Below, one piece after another: positions 29,701 to 43,800 of a stretch of DNA of 64,000 nucleotides; within the stretch, counting starts at the first letter, position 1; every line of letters starts with the position of its first letter. The notes beneath the pieces were generated by a model, which saw only the letters and a list, made by a program, of their open reading frames with translations, made no database searches and had not been told where the DNA came from. The stretch is from Syngnathus acus (Eukaryota > Chordata > Actinopteri > Syngnathiformes > Syngnathidae). The translations under genes and the position numbers were made by a program. Location of the stretch: positions 11,070,786 through 11,134,785 of the forward strand of contig NC_051100.1 in the NCBI RefSeq assembly GCF_901709675.1, in the 5' to 3' direction.

Positions 29701-32700
29701 CATTGTCACAATAAGCGCCCCAGAAGGTGTCGTAATTTTCCCGGCTCAGGTCTGGCTTCTCCCACGGCTGGTTTGCGTGCCACACATCTGTCGACAGGAT
29801 GTTTCCCTTTCAGCGTGTTTGAGGTTGTTGCTCATGTTTTCTCTAAAGTTCTTGTCAGTCTGCAGCCTCGCCGCCGTCTCTGTGATCTATCTGTCTACGA
29901 AATATACTTGATGTCCACTCCTATGTCAGTCTGAGGTTCATCCAGAGCCAGCTTCTTAATTTCAAACACACTATTTGATTATTCGTTTTAGAGAAGCAGA
30001 CGAAGTCTGGAATGAAAGACTTGCGCAAGCTTTAGCGATTGGCAGCCCATTTTGTTTGTTGGTAAGGTCTCACAAGATAGATGCTGATAGTGGGTTGCAG
30101 TTTCATTGTTATCAGAAAACTTCTGTTTAAGCGTCTGTCCACGCAGCAGCCAACAGGTTTTTTTTTTTTAGCAATGATCCAGTAAATATCCAGACACCAT
30201 CTGTTATTAGCGCGTTATGCGACTGAGAATTAGCTTGGCTTGAATCAGCTGTGAAATGTAGCTACAGCAAAATGGTCTCGGCGTGATCATAAAGTGCGTT
30301 GTTGTTGACTGGGCAGCTTGCGAAAGTGTATCGTTTCCTCGATGATGTCTACTCCCAGTGGCAATAAAGCTGATATTTGAAAGGAGCCTTCTCACATTCT
30401 GCAGATGCATTGAAAATATCAGCGTTAATAAGGGGATGTCTGGACATTTTCTTTTTATTTTTTTTATTCAGCTACCCACATTGAGATCCGCAGATGCTCC
30501 TGACCCAGATTCTGACAGACGGCAACAGATCCATCTCAGTCAACGTTGGTTAAGAGACGTCATTAAAACTTCCTGTTCAAATGATAGCGAAACATGAGAA
30601 TTCTCCTCTGAGGACAAATATGTATTTTAAATCAGCGGAGCTGCCACAATCTGGAAGACTTGCAGATGTGTTGGAGGGACGACAAGCCTCGTTCGCTTTG
30701 GTGTTGGGTCCTCGGTCTCCATCCAGCGCCGCTCGCTCTTCCAATTGCAGTAGACGTGTCAAAGCGGCACTTCATCAAAATCAAACTGCAGTGTCATATT
30801 TTACGACTGATTAAAAGCACGTAATTCTGCTTGTTGCATCAGCTGTGCCTCAAACTGAAATCGTAAGAAGTAGTAATTTGATGTTGGATAAATGTTGGTT
30901 GTTTTAAAGATGCGCTCCAACAAGGTTCGGAGCGCAATTTTCTGTTTTCAGTCAGTTGGAGGGTTCTAAATGTTTCATTCCAGTCATGTCCTCATGGCGA
31001 GCGCAAATATGTCATAACTTTGGGGAATTCTTGAGTTCTCTCTGCTAGCTTGCAAACTAACTATCTGCTAGTTTAACCGTCACAACTCTCACGCTAATAG
31101 CACATTAATTCAAGTAAAAGTGAAACTAAAACATGATGGTAAACTTTTTTTTGTCCACTACATTTTAATTGCAAATTCAAATGCATTACACTTCAGTTAT
31201 TATATGATAAGTTTTCTCTTAAGTCATGCTAAAGTAATTTTCGCCAACTAGCAAGGTCGAAAATGACTCTAGCTAGCCAGGTAACTAACTGACAGGATTG
31301 CATATGTTGTCATTTCCTGTACATTTACAAATCGTGGCATTGTGGTACCTCATCACATACTGACCTCACCTCTTATTTTACAAAAAGGTTACATGGTTCA
31401 CGTTTATTAGCAACCAGCTGCAGTTCAACTCACAGGACCGGCCGAGGGAGTTCCTCCATATTCTATTTCGTGCTTGGAAAAAGACTTTCGAGCGCCCAGC
31501 TCGTGTAAATTTTTATTTTTTGTTTGCACTGGGACCCTTCTTATGTGGTTTATGTTCTTTCCTAACCTGCACTTTCCAAGGTATTCCCAGAATTGTGCCT
31601 AGGAATCTGACAAAAAGAGCAAATGACCCGAACATCATATTAATTACACCAGTCTTGGCTTCTGAGGACTCTAAAACCAACGCTTGCCCTCTATCCTTCA
31701 ATTTGTCACAGGGGATTCTTTTCCAATCTTTTGGCTTACAGAGAATGACTTTAATAGCGTTCCTGTAAATGAGCGCTACCAAAAACTAGCCAAACATAAC
31801 ACGAGCAAGAAGGTGAGATCAACCATAAATACTGCCATGTGAAGACAATCTTGAAGACGGAGGTCGTGCCTTACATGATCTTATTTATCCTTCTCTGTCC
31901 CATTCTAGCCGCCTCAGAGGGGAGAGTCAACGGCGGGGAGGATTTCTTTCAGAAGGTGAGTGTTGAAAGTTGTCCACACTTACTTGTTTGCTTTCTTATC
32001 TTTGGGTTTTGTTGTTGCCCGCTGGCAAGTGGAGGGGGGGGGGGTACAAATGTCAGGTGTTCTTGTTCCTGATTGCAAGTCCAAACAAAACATAAAACGA
32101 TGGGACTGACGCTGACGTTGAATCGCGGCGGGCCACCGCGCTCTGATGCTCGTAACGCAGCTGACACAACATCGGGCCTTTTTCCTCACTTATGTAACGG
32201 AACAAAAAGTACACATTTGCGTCGTAAACACATGCGGCAGTTTTCAACGTCGAGGCAGCTCTGCCTCATTGACTTCATCAGTGATTTAGGTAATGTTCTG
32301 AAACGTCGGGCATGTGAATATTTTTAGTCAGCAACTCCCTTATCGTTGTTCGACTCATAGAATCTTATCAGTTCACAATGAGCATTGATTTAGTGCAGGC
32401 GTTCTCAATGTTTTTACACTAAGAACCACGAAAAAAAAAATGTAATCCTCTAAACACCGTCATAAGAGTTTGAGTTTCCAGTATTGAGACATCTTTTTAA
32501 AGTTGGACAAAATTTTGGGAGCTGCCGTGAGTGTCAACAAATTATACCAGACCTCAAAAGATTAACTTTGGCCTTGGGTTTTGCCTTTTCATTGGATTTT
32601 TGTGGTTAATTTTTGTAACTGTAACACTGCAGTTGTTGAATTGGAACCTTGACTTGACAGAGAAGTAATCTCTGAAAATTTGAGAAACATTGGTGGAGAA

Positions 32701-34781
32701 TTCCTTGGACTAACTAGAACTGGTTTGGACATGGACAACTGAGGCCAAACCTGAAATTTCCTGGGAGGAAAAATAGACAGCTTAATCCTGTCATGTTTAT
32801 TGAGTTTTGCCAAAAATTGAGCAATTTTGTTAGCAAAAATGGGTATGTCGGAAGTGCATGAATATTTTGACAATAGATTTCAGTGTCTTAGCAGTCGTGT
32901 CTGTTTTAAGTATTTGGTATTCGACTTAATGATACAGAGTGGAGAAGGCAATTTAACACTTCCTGGCACACATTTCTCAAGGCAAGTAATGCAAAACAGT
33001 CCTCTCAATGGAATTTTTACCAGTACTCTACATTGTAGGAATGTCTCCACCTCTTCGAAGTTGAAATATCATAAAGCCATTTGGAGAACATTCGCCTGGA
33101 GGTGTGTCAACTTTGCCCCTCAAGGTCTCAGCATAGTAGTCAGGGCTCAAGGTTAAATCATCACTTTGAAATTAGCGTGAGGCTGTTTCACTTGGAAGAC
33201 CGCAAAAGACCATGTTTTCATTCAAGTACAGTCTTCCATTTGTGTGTAATTGCCCCTCAGATAGCGTGAGCCGTGTCCGTGTCCCGCTCAAGGCTGGAAA
33301 ATAAACACAGCTTTGGAATGCGTGATGCTATTGTTGAGCGTAAATGAATGAAGTGCGTGTGCGCGCGATACCTTGACGCTGATGAAAAATGGAAATTGTT
33401 AGGTTTGATCACTTCCTGCTGGGCCAGCACATCTATGTTAGGCTCAGCTAATGACATGCTAGCTAGCAACCACTCCTTTTGTTAAAGGTTTCCGGAAGAG
33501 TCAGAGGTAGAAACTGGGGAAAGCTGCTCACACAAAAAAAAAATATCCACCCCCGCACTTAGTCCCCAGGCCCAGTTGCTCGCTCTTACTCACCGTCTAC
33601 TGGACTTCCTTTGAGCAGGCCGAAAACTTCATGATGTCAACGCAAAACCAACAGGATGTCGAGCAAAGACGCAGCCTAGTTGCTCTACTAAAGCGTTGAA
33701 GTGTCTTACTAGCTTGAAGTCCATGTGCTAGCATATTAGTTGAAGACAACTGTGTGCCCTTTGTACAACTCTTGTGACTTAAAAACTAAAAGTGAAAATA
33801 AATAAATAAATAAATAAATGCCGCTAGCTGATTTTTAGCGCTTCACTTGTAGCGCTAATAGCGCACAGATGTCAGCTAATGCACGGTTTCATTCTACAAG
33901 TTCTGTGAATTGTCTTGCTCGTGTGGAAAAAGAGTGTGGTAGTACTCGAACCTTAAGGCAGATATCAAGGTTATGGAATTAATGGCCAAACTGCAGGAAA
34001 GGTGGGATAATGCTTCAGCAGCAAAATTAAACAAAACCCTCGCAGCTACAAGTCTTTACATCAGAGGCGTAGCGTCTCAGAAGTGTGTGAAATCATGGCA
34101 CACGCCGATACTGCGAAAAAGCTGAGCGGCTAGAAGCCAATAACCACTACAGTATGTTGAGCGCAGGGCTCGAAGGGGATTTGAAGTGAGCCTTGGCCAC
34201 TTTGGCCCTGAACCCCTTTCCACTTCTCCGTCCCGACACTTGCGGTTCTGTAAATAAGGCCAGGCGTGATGCTGAAGTGCCAAATCTCAAGCAACTTGTA
34301 CGTGTTCCTTTCAGCGGGCAGAAATACAGCGTGAGCACACCGGACACAACATTAGGTACCCATGTGCTCGCTTCAGTCAGGCATTCCAGTTCCTGTGAAA
34401 GACTTGGGCGAATCCTTGTGTGTGTGTGTGATGTCAAAGCACTTGGTTAGCCCGGTTATGGCATTTTCCTCTGCATGTTAGCATCAAGCTAACAGACTTT
34501 TGTAAGGCAAAGTTATGTGTTTTGGTTAAACACTCACTGGTTAATTCGCTTGGCGCTGTGAGGTTGCATGTCCTTTTCTTACTGAGCAACACTTAGTTTG
34601 TCACGAGAAAGAAAAAGATGATACCGCTGTTGAATTGGCAGCGGAGCCAGTGCGTGAGCCAACGACGACAATGTCAGAAAAGTTTTGAATCCAAAACCTC
34701 AACTGGATAATTTCTGGTGATGCCGCTTCGAGGTCTGCTCACGACGTCTGTACACCCTCGACAGCCCCTTGTGTCCCGCTG

Positions 34782-34824
<43 letters not shown>

Positions 34825-37800
34825 TGCACACACACACACGCACATTCCAGCTGAAACAACAGCTGCACCATCGCAGGAAACATGCCTCTGCCATTGATTG
34901 CTGCAGCGCTGTCCGACGCGCAAGCGTACGGACGTGCACAATCACGTGCGTCCGACACATGTGCTGCCTTCCTATCCGGAACTTTTTATTTTTCATTTTG
35001 CTCACACAGCAGCTGGAAACCTCTAAGAGCCAATCATCATGTCAAGGCTGTGCAATGGAACCGATCGGCGGCACCGGCGTTTTCTATTTATTCATTCCGC
35101 AAAGGGGCGTTGGCAGAGAAAGGTGAAGCGCTGAAGGTAAACGAACGGCTGTATCGGGAGAGTCGTCCGCCGACCCTTTCATCAAAAATAAACGGCGTCC
35201 ACCCATTAAAGCCGTGTGTGGTCATGTCAGAAATCAGTCCCATCTGCAAGCCGCCGCCAAGAACAGCAGCGCCCGACAGGAAATGTCTCTCCCGCTCTCG
35301 GAACAAGGAACCTTTTGAAAGACAATCCCAGTGAAGCATAGCTCAGGAAGCTGCAAAACTTCATCTGCGCCGTCTCCACCTTTAAAATGCACTTTCTCTT
35401 GTTCTCCTTAATTCATTCCGGCTGACGTTTGACAAGAGGCAAGGGTACCCATGTGTCCACCCTTGATTGGTCGCCAGTCAATCCTAAGGCACATCAAATA
35501 ATTCACACGTTGACTGGTTCTTAAAATGAAACATCAAAACAACATAAAGCACCTGCTAGTAGCAGATTCCAAAATGTATTGCATTAATGCGTGTTCTTAC
35601 TAATTAAGGTTGTCTTATAAAGTGAATCTATTTCTTCTAGTTTTAAATGACACACTTTACGACACATGCCATCTGTCATCGTTCCAGAGCGCAGGCGAAA
35701 AGAACGATGTGCAAAGCAAATGCGAGAACATTCCAGCGCATGGCCGCTGGCTTCATTTCATGATGAAAAGCTTTATTTAGCTACAGAGGTATTTATTTAT
35801 TATCCTGCTTGACATGCAGCAGACAACAGTGATGTTGGAGATTAGTGGGCCGGGCCTCGGGCCAGAGTGGAAATCAACCGCTTTTTTTTTTTGTTTTCGG
35901 ACCCAAATGTTACGAAATGCCGACCTTAACTCATTCACTGTTAAAAATGAGAACTTTGACTTCTATAGCCATCAATGGCAAGGAATGAGTTAATATCCGC
36001 ACTGATTATGCATCACGCTATTATTGCATCATTTGTTGCCGCCGGGAGACTTTACCGCAGGACATTAACAAGCAAATGTTTGTTTCAACTATTTTGCTTT
36101 GGAATCAGTGGGACAGCCAATTAGAATTAGACGGGGGGAGGGTGGGGGAATCAAATTGACTCAAATCTGGCTGCAGTGTCAGCCTCACATTTCACAAGAA
36201 TTGCTGATTACTTTCTATTTTTACTTTTGTTGCTATTGGATGACAACTATTGTAACGTCCGCAGATGTGCAGCTTGATCCAATCACTTCAAAAGAGGAAA
36301 TAATGCCACATGCTTTATATTGAAAACCCCAAAAAATCTGTTGTGCAAATAAGGATTTCAAAGCAAAGCAGAAAGTTTGTTGTGAATTAATTTTGTCATC
36401 GCTTTCCGAGCGAGCGGCGTGTTCTGTTCGCCGTCTACTCCACTGACGCCACTCGCAGCTGACCATCGAAGTTGCGCCGGGGAAGGACAAGCTGTCAGGA
36501 TTTGTTAGATGCGACGCCTCCCAGACCGGGCGACTCCCTCAAGAGCTGTCATTGAAGCACTTCCCACCTTCATTTGGGCCCCCAAACGGCCCCCGCTTAA
36601 GGATAGCGGCTGTTTTCCATTTTGGCGAGAGAAATGCCAAAATATTTTAAAGGTTTTTGCAGTAATTTGTTCTATGAGGCAACACGAGTCCAAACACAAT
36701 ATTCTAATTAATAACAAATTAAGAAAAGTAACCTACCCGTTGTCCATGCAGCTCTCGCAACTGACAATTTTCCTGCGCTGCCCCCTGCTGTTGACTAAAA
36801 TGAACGTCACAGTGCCCTCGAGCTCGCATTGCTAACTTGTTGAAAACTGGTGGCTGATTCTACTCAAATCTTATTCCACAAATTGAGTAGTAATCGAAAT
36901 GCCGTGTTGAAGCCACGTAGAATATTTTCGACTTGAGTTCCATTCCTGTAGCGCTGTTGCTAATATCGTCAGCTAATCTTGACAGGGTGCACTTTTGAAT
37001 GACAACACGCCGCTCGTTTCCTCTTGCTGCAGACCGCTGAGGAATATTAAGTAGTTTGCAACGGTGCTCCGGTGTCAGGCATGAGAGCGCTCGAGACAAA
37101 TTTTTGCCTTTTTCACCCAAAGGTGCCTGAAAGTATGAAAACAAAGATGGAGAGTATATCATCTGATTTTCAACATTCGACTCTCCGCTACATTGTGGTG
37201 AGAAACTTTGGAGAGGTTTGTAGCCAGAAAGCCAAGCAAAGTGAGTTTACCCGTTGGAAATTAGTTTTCTTGGCGTGGGCGCATGTGCTCCTGGTTACTA
37301 CGACGGGACTAGATTGGTGTTTTTCGCACGTGGACAATCAAAATTTGGGGAATTTTCTTCTGCACTTGTATCGGCCTACATATTTGAACTGGATTTGATA
37401 ACAGCATAATTAATTTTTCCTCTTTGACCCAGTTTATTCATGTTAATTGTGTTTCAGATTATGGACGATACACAAACACAGATCGCCTGGCCTTCCAAGC
37501 TGAAGATCGGCGCAAAGTCGAAAAAAGGTGAGAACTCCTTCACTTCTCATGTTGGATGCTCCCTGCCATACCAAATTTGTCCTCACAATGCCTGAACCCC
37601 TTAATTTTTCCGTCATCTGATTAGTTGGGATTGCGTTTTTGGACAGTATTGATAATCCGGATCCATTCGAGTTGTAACCAAGTTCATTCGTCACTTTTTC
37701 CAGTGCTTTGTTACGATTAAAACATGATGGCGCTCATTAGGAGCTCGTCCAGCAGGCGTGTCCATCGGTCAGGTTCGATGCCGAGTTGTAGCCACGCCCA

Positions 37801-40800
37801 CTTTGTTGTCCACGGGAGAATTGCCCACGCGAGTCCTCAAGCCAGATGTGCAATCCTGTGGCATTATGTAACTTCCTCACTCGCCCGCCATCGGAGATAT
37901 TCGGCAAAATGACGCAAGTCGCCGTCATCAGCGTTGCGTGTGCTAAATCGACAACGTTTTCCAGAGTAGCGTCATCATTTTTTTATTTTTTTTTTATCCC
38001 CTCCCAAAAAATGTTGGACATTGTCTATCGGTTACGAGCACATGTGTTCTTGGAAGGAGACATGTGAGAAACTGACTAACCGCACGTTTTAACAAGCAGC
38101 TCTCAAGGGCAGAATAAAGGGCTCGTGATCGCATCATCTGCTAGTTGAAAAAGAGCATCAGCAAAAAGAGGAAAAGTGTCCAATGAAAGCAAATATTCTT
38201 AAAAAAGAAAAACCAGTAAAGCGTTTCTTAACACAAAAGACCGTCATGGGATTTTGGACCAGAGGTGTAATCCATATCTTCTCATATCCATTAGTGTATT
38301 GCTTAATGTGTTTAGCGGGCCTATGTCAAGCAGAAAGCAATTTTTATTTATTTTTTTAAATAATGAATGCCAAGATTTAATATTCTTCTTCAGCTTGTAA
38401 CAATTTGTAACAAGGCAACATGTTGACACAGACTTGCAAAACAAAAGCACTGCACTGCTTTGTTGACATGGAAATGTGAATCATTTGTAGCCTGCAGGAA
38501 CTTCATAAAGTGGTCACCTCAAAGTTCACAACAAAAACATCCCAAAAGGTTACACAAAACTGAGTTTAGCTCAGCACACCGTGTTTTACACTTTCTGTTT
38601 AACAATAATAATAGTTACCATTTTACTTTTTTGTCTGACATTCATGAATAAAGAAAATAATACTCCCACCGTGGCGCAGCCCTCCCTTTTCCAGATCCGT
38701 TGACCAGCATTGGTTCTAACGCCGCACAAAATGTGCACCTTTCACCAAAATAAAGCCCATAGTTTGGTGCACTCAAAATCATATTCTTTACCTTTGTGAA
38801 AACCAAATTTTTGCGCGTCACAAAAGGTTGCGTCTGACTAAGCGGAGACTCACCCATGACGTGGGGCAGCGAGTTATTTTTGCTCTTCCTATTCAAAAGG
38901 CAGCGAGACGCTTTTCCCGTAACTTTGCATCAGTGTCGTCTTTCACACCGAGTCTGGAAAGACTTTTGAAGCCGGCGGGCCGGCGGCAGATGTTTGTCAC
39001 CAAAGAGCGAAAGTTCTGCTCCATCAAAATATGAGCTGGCCTGCTTGGTTTTATTACCTGCGGGCTGAGCGGCTCCGCCACCTGCACGGCCACGATAAGG
39101 TTCCCCTCATCATGTGCGTGCGGGTGTCCACTGATTGAATGCTCCAAGGAATCGGGGAAAAAAAACTCCCACAAAGTCTGCCCTCTGGATGTTTTGCAGA
39201 AGTCCATTCTTGATAAGGCTGAATGACATTTTATAATGTGTTCCAAAATGTTCTAATCTATTTTATCTTTTGAAATACAAATGCAATGGTACACCGTTTA
39301 TTGACTGGGATACACAAAATAGTCAACTGAGAACCCTGGCAAGCATCTGATTTAAGCCACAGCTCACGCCCAGACGCTCACGCGTAGACTAACTGGCCAC
39401 CTGAGGTGTTCAACAAGCTGATATTAAAATACAACTTAAATGTAACATCAAACTTAATTAGTTTTGACACATTTGAGTCAGAATTGGGAATGCAGACTAG
39501 CAAATGCTGTAAACATTCTTGGAACACTCGATTGGTTCTTATGAAATTTGGGAATAACATGAAGACATATTTGTCGCCATAAAAAACAACAGCACTCCCT
39601 TTCTGTTTCCAGTAGCAAGCTGCGGGTCAAAGAGGTTCTTTCTTTGTGTGACTGAAAACTCTCACCTTCTGCAGCCTGAAGCTCTGCTCTTATTGTTTGT
39701 TTTTGTAGCTGTTGCGTGGGCCAAATTAAGCTGTTAGGTGCACATTTTTTAACCCCCCCACCCCAAAAAAAAGACGACGCCACACTTTGCTTAAAAAATG
39801 TGGGGGTGTTCTACATCACAACTGCAAGCCGACTAATGTTTGCCAGATGTGCGCTGCAGGTTAGAGTGGGGACACTGGAAGCGCGCCCTCTAACGCTTGA
39901 ATTGTGTATTACAAAAGGTTATTCCAAGTTTTGTAAAGCAGGAATGTGAAAGGTTTTTCTGCTTTTTTCTTTTTTTTTTCATCATGTTATTTTACAGCGC
40001 TCTGTTGTTTCCATACACTTCAAAATTACGTCGTCATCACAAATTATTCTGCCCCGCCCAGGATTTTTTCCCCCCCCACCAGAAAAGTGTAAACATGCGC
40101 TCGAGAGGTCCACAAAATGTGGGGCGACGTTGAAACAATAAATGGGATTGAGCGAGGCTTCTCTGAAGGCCATACTGTAAATCTGAGATACTTCAAGTGC
40201 TGTGTGTGTGTATGTATAAGGGAAGGGAGGAGGGGGATTCCTGGAAGGGGGTCTTAGCGGACTTCCTCCAATGTGTGTAGTACACGTGTGTGTGTGTGTG
40301 TATGTGTGTGTGCGTGTGTGTGTGTTTGACTCCACAAGGGTCTCGAAAGATGTAAGCATTTACGGCTATTGCTTTGTGTGCTTATGTGAACTAAAAGTGG
40401 TTTAGGGAAATATCATTTTAATACATCTTAGTTTACAATGTCCAGTGTTGCAAAAAAAAAAAAAAAAAAAAGAAGCTAAAATCAAACATTCTTTCCTGTG
40501 TGTTGGTTGAGGATGGTGATAAGCACCACAGGATGTTTTGTGTCGTCTGTTTAGGCTATGAGCGAGGCGCAAAGCAATAATACTCAGCCTATCCGTCCCG
40601 GAATGACGGCTGGATCGGCTGAGTGGAATTCCGCAGAGTCGTGGCTGACACCCTGCCGCAGCCTCCCGCCGTCACGCCCACTTTCTCGCATGCCGCCGCG
40701 GTTGCTTGCAGACTCAAAATTCGAGCGTGCTCTTATCAAAAGCTGCAATTACCCTGGCAGAGATTTTCGGCCCCGCTGTGATTTGTCGACGCTGGCAGAC

Positions 40801-43800
40801 CGCTGAGACGCGCTCGACCCCGAACGGCCATGTTGTGTTGACGTTGTCACCTTTTGTCCTGACCTGCCCTCCTTCTCTCTGCAGATCCACACATCAAAGT
40901 GTGCGGCAAGAGGGAACACGTGAGGGACGCCAAAGAGAGAATTATGTCGGTGCTCGATACAAAGGTATAAAAAAGTGCTTTCTTTTCATTGATGTGATAA
41001 TGGTGACATTACTGTAAGAGGTGGATGAAGTCGTGTAAATCCCCACTGAAGAAGTCCCAGGTACTCAATTCACCCCTCATCAGATATGCTGCTCTTCTGT
41101 TAGTGGCTTCATCGCCATGGTAACAGCACAATCGCATCACCTGGGCAACTGCGCTGTGGCACCCCCTGGGGGCAGCCAATCAAGCGTGCACTTTGCACAG
41201 CCAAGCAGGAGTACTTTTAATTCGATGGTCACTTCATTAGGTACACCTGTCGTGTAGTATGAGCTCTGTGTCGGGCAGTCAGCCTCTCAAAGGGCATGAT
41301 GCAAGTTATTGTGAAAACAATCGCCATTGACGGCTGTACTTTTGGATGTCGCCAGAGTAACAGGGTGACGCTGAAGATGGACGTTTCGCACACGGAGCAC
41401 TCGCACGTGATCGGCAAAGGCGGCAACAACATCAAGCGGGTGATGGAGGAGACGGGCTGCCACATCCACTTCCCCGACTCCAACAGGAACAACCAGGCGG
41501 AGAAAAGCAACCAGGTACGTTCGTAGCGACGGATGGCCACGGCATTAAAAATATTTACTTTTGATCAACCCGACCGCAACATTGCCGCATGATTATGTTT
41601 GGACTTGAAAGTCATCGTGAAACTGCTTGCTCAGCGCTTTTTTTTTTTCCGCTGCCCGCATAATTATGTGTTTTGGTGCTTGGTCATTGACCTAAATTCC
41701 GTTACAGTATGTAGATATAAACAGCCAAATTTTTGTTCTTCTTAAAACCACGCATCTTCCCGATGAACGCCGATGTCCAAGGTTAGTTAATGGCTTCCGC
41801 GTACTCACTCACAAACAGAAATGGCCTAAATTCTAATGTAGCCTTTTTTCCCTATTGCTAGCATAAAAAGCCTACAAAATGGTCTTCCTTTTCTTTGCTG
41901 GTATCGTTAGAACTTTCAAACCAAGCCCTTCATTTTGCTGCCTTTGAAGGATTTCGATTGGTCTGATAAGGCTCGGAGGGGAATGAGGATAAGCGTAAAA
42001 AATATATATACTAAGCTAATCCTTTTGTGTCCCAATTTGCATGATTGCTGGCGTGCGCTCTCGCAGCACTAAAATTAAGTCTGACTTCATCTGAGCTTGC
42101 TTTGGTCTCTGCCTCGTTTCCAATTTTTTGATTCTTCACGACAGGTGTCTATCGCGGGGCAGCCAGGAGGGGTGGAGGCAGCTCGAGTTAAAATCAGGGT
42201 AAGTCGGAACACTTCTTCATGCGTCAACACTTCCTGTATTGGCTACACTTATTAGTTCTGGAAACACTTCCAGAAATTTGATTTGAGGGCGTTCATCTAG
42301 TATATATATTTTCTTTAAACTCACTCAGGTCAGAGCGCTCTGAGCTAAGTGCTCGTTTTTGGTTTCACACATTCCAATTTCTTACTTGCACAGCTCAGGA
42401 CTCTTTTCATCTGTTTTCTCTCAATTTCCCGCCATTCTGACTCAGCTCTTTTTTTTTTTTATTTTTAGAAGGAGACATTGGGGGGGGGGTTCTCCACAAT
42501 TTCAATTTGTGACATGCTTTTGTTAAAATACGGCAAGGAGTCAATCATTTGAGTGCTATTCACGTTTAACTTCTGTTACCATGACGACTGAGGCTCTGGA
42601 GTGTGGGGGAAGTAGCAAGTGTTTTAATTTTTATTTTTTTTTTTGGTGAAGTACAATGCGGGGTATGAAATGAATAAATCTGCTTTGACTTGCCTTAATC
42701 ACACACACGCACACGCACAAACAAGAAAATCCTACCTGAAGCTAATGCTGTTAGCTAATGTTGTTAGCTAAAACTGTTTTGCTATTTTGGTTTCACAGCA
42801 GGGACATCATACGTCATATGTTTTTCTGTTTTGGACTGTGCTAAAGTGCAGAAGGCCTCATTCCTTGGAAGAAAAAAAAAAAATCATGTTCTGAAAGGTA
42901 TGACTTGTCGGTCAACTTTTGAACGTGTTTCACCACTGTGATCATGAATGGTACGCGCCGCACCAAAACTAACAAAGCTCTGTATGCGATGAGAGGTTTG
43001 AAGTGCGGCATATTTGTGCGCCGTCTGCTCAAACACGCCGAGCTTCATCTACCTCGGCGAGCTTAACGGCTGTTTGCATAAGCAACAAAAAGTCCCAAGA
43101 ACTGTTCATCCAAAGAACAGCACGTCAGCGGAAGAGAGGCGAGGGAGGAGCTTTTTTTTTTCTTTTTTCAAAACATTCAAACGTGCATTCGGACTGTCGC
43201 GTGTTGGACCATTTAAACCGGTTGCCGTCTTTTATACGATTAATAAGTGTGTTGTTGTGGTGGTGACTCGTCAGGGGGGCTTGCGTGCCAAACCTGAACG
43301 GACGTGATGAAAGCCAGCTTTACCTCACCGATATTTACATTTGCCATCTTTTCCAACCAGTGCTTTCAACTTGTAACTGAACTCCACATACCGGTTTTAG
43401 AGTAAAGCTGAGGTCAGCTCCAACTTTAAAAGTCGTCCTTTTCTTCCTTGATTGCTCGAGTCCGGCCGTCCTTTCTTTTGTTCTGACCTAAATTTCTCGA
43501 TCCCTCAGAGAGCAAGTGTGGAAGCGTGATACAAAACTAAGGCCAAGCACATATGGGACTGATCAGTGGAGGCATTTCTTTGGTCCAAGCATTTCATGCA
43601 ACTTGCCCTCGGCTGGAAGCCAAACCCGTCGTGGCGCGCTGCCCGACAGCCCGTGTTTGGACAACTCTGTCTGTGTGTGTGTGTGCGCGCGTGTCCATAG
43701 TCTGCACTTTCTGTGTGTGTAGCTGCATGCATAAGTTAACATGGAGTGAGGTCGCACCGTTCATCTTGTTGGACCGCTGATATTTTGCCACTGCTGCTGA

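Larger units (their letters stand above)
31956..37457 (+). other. bicc1 intron 2 (5.5 kb)
   Basis: Contains an AATA microsatellite (33799-33819), a long CA microsatellite (34783-34845), an interspersed repeat fragment at about 35430-35515 and the second TTAACTC palindromic element (35926-35993). No nested gene was recognised. Confidence 0.7.

Noticed and set aside
34674-35005. Minus-strand frames rich in alternating Val-Cys
   Set aside because: Translated CA microsatellite.
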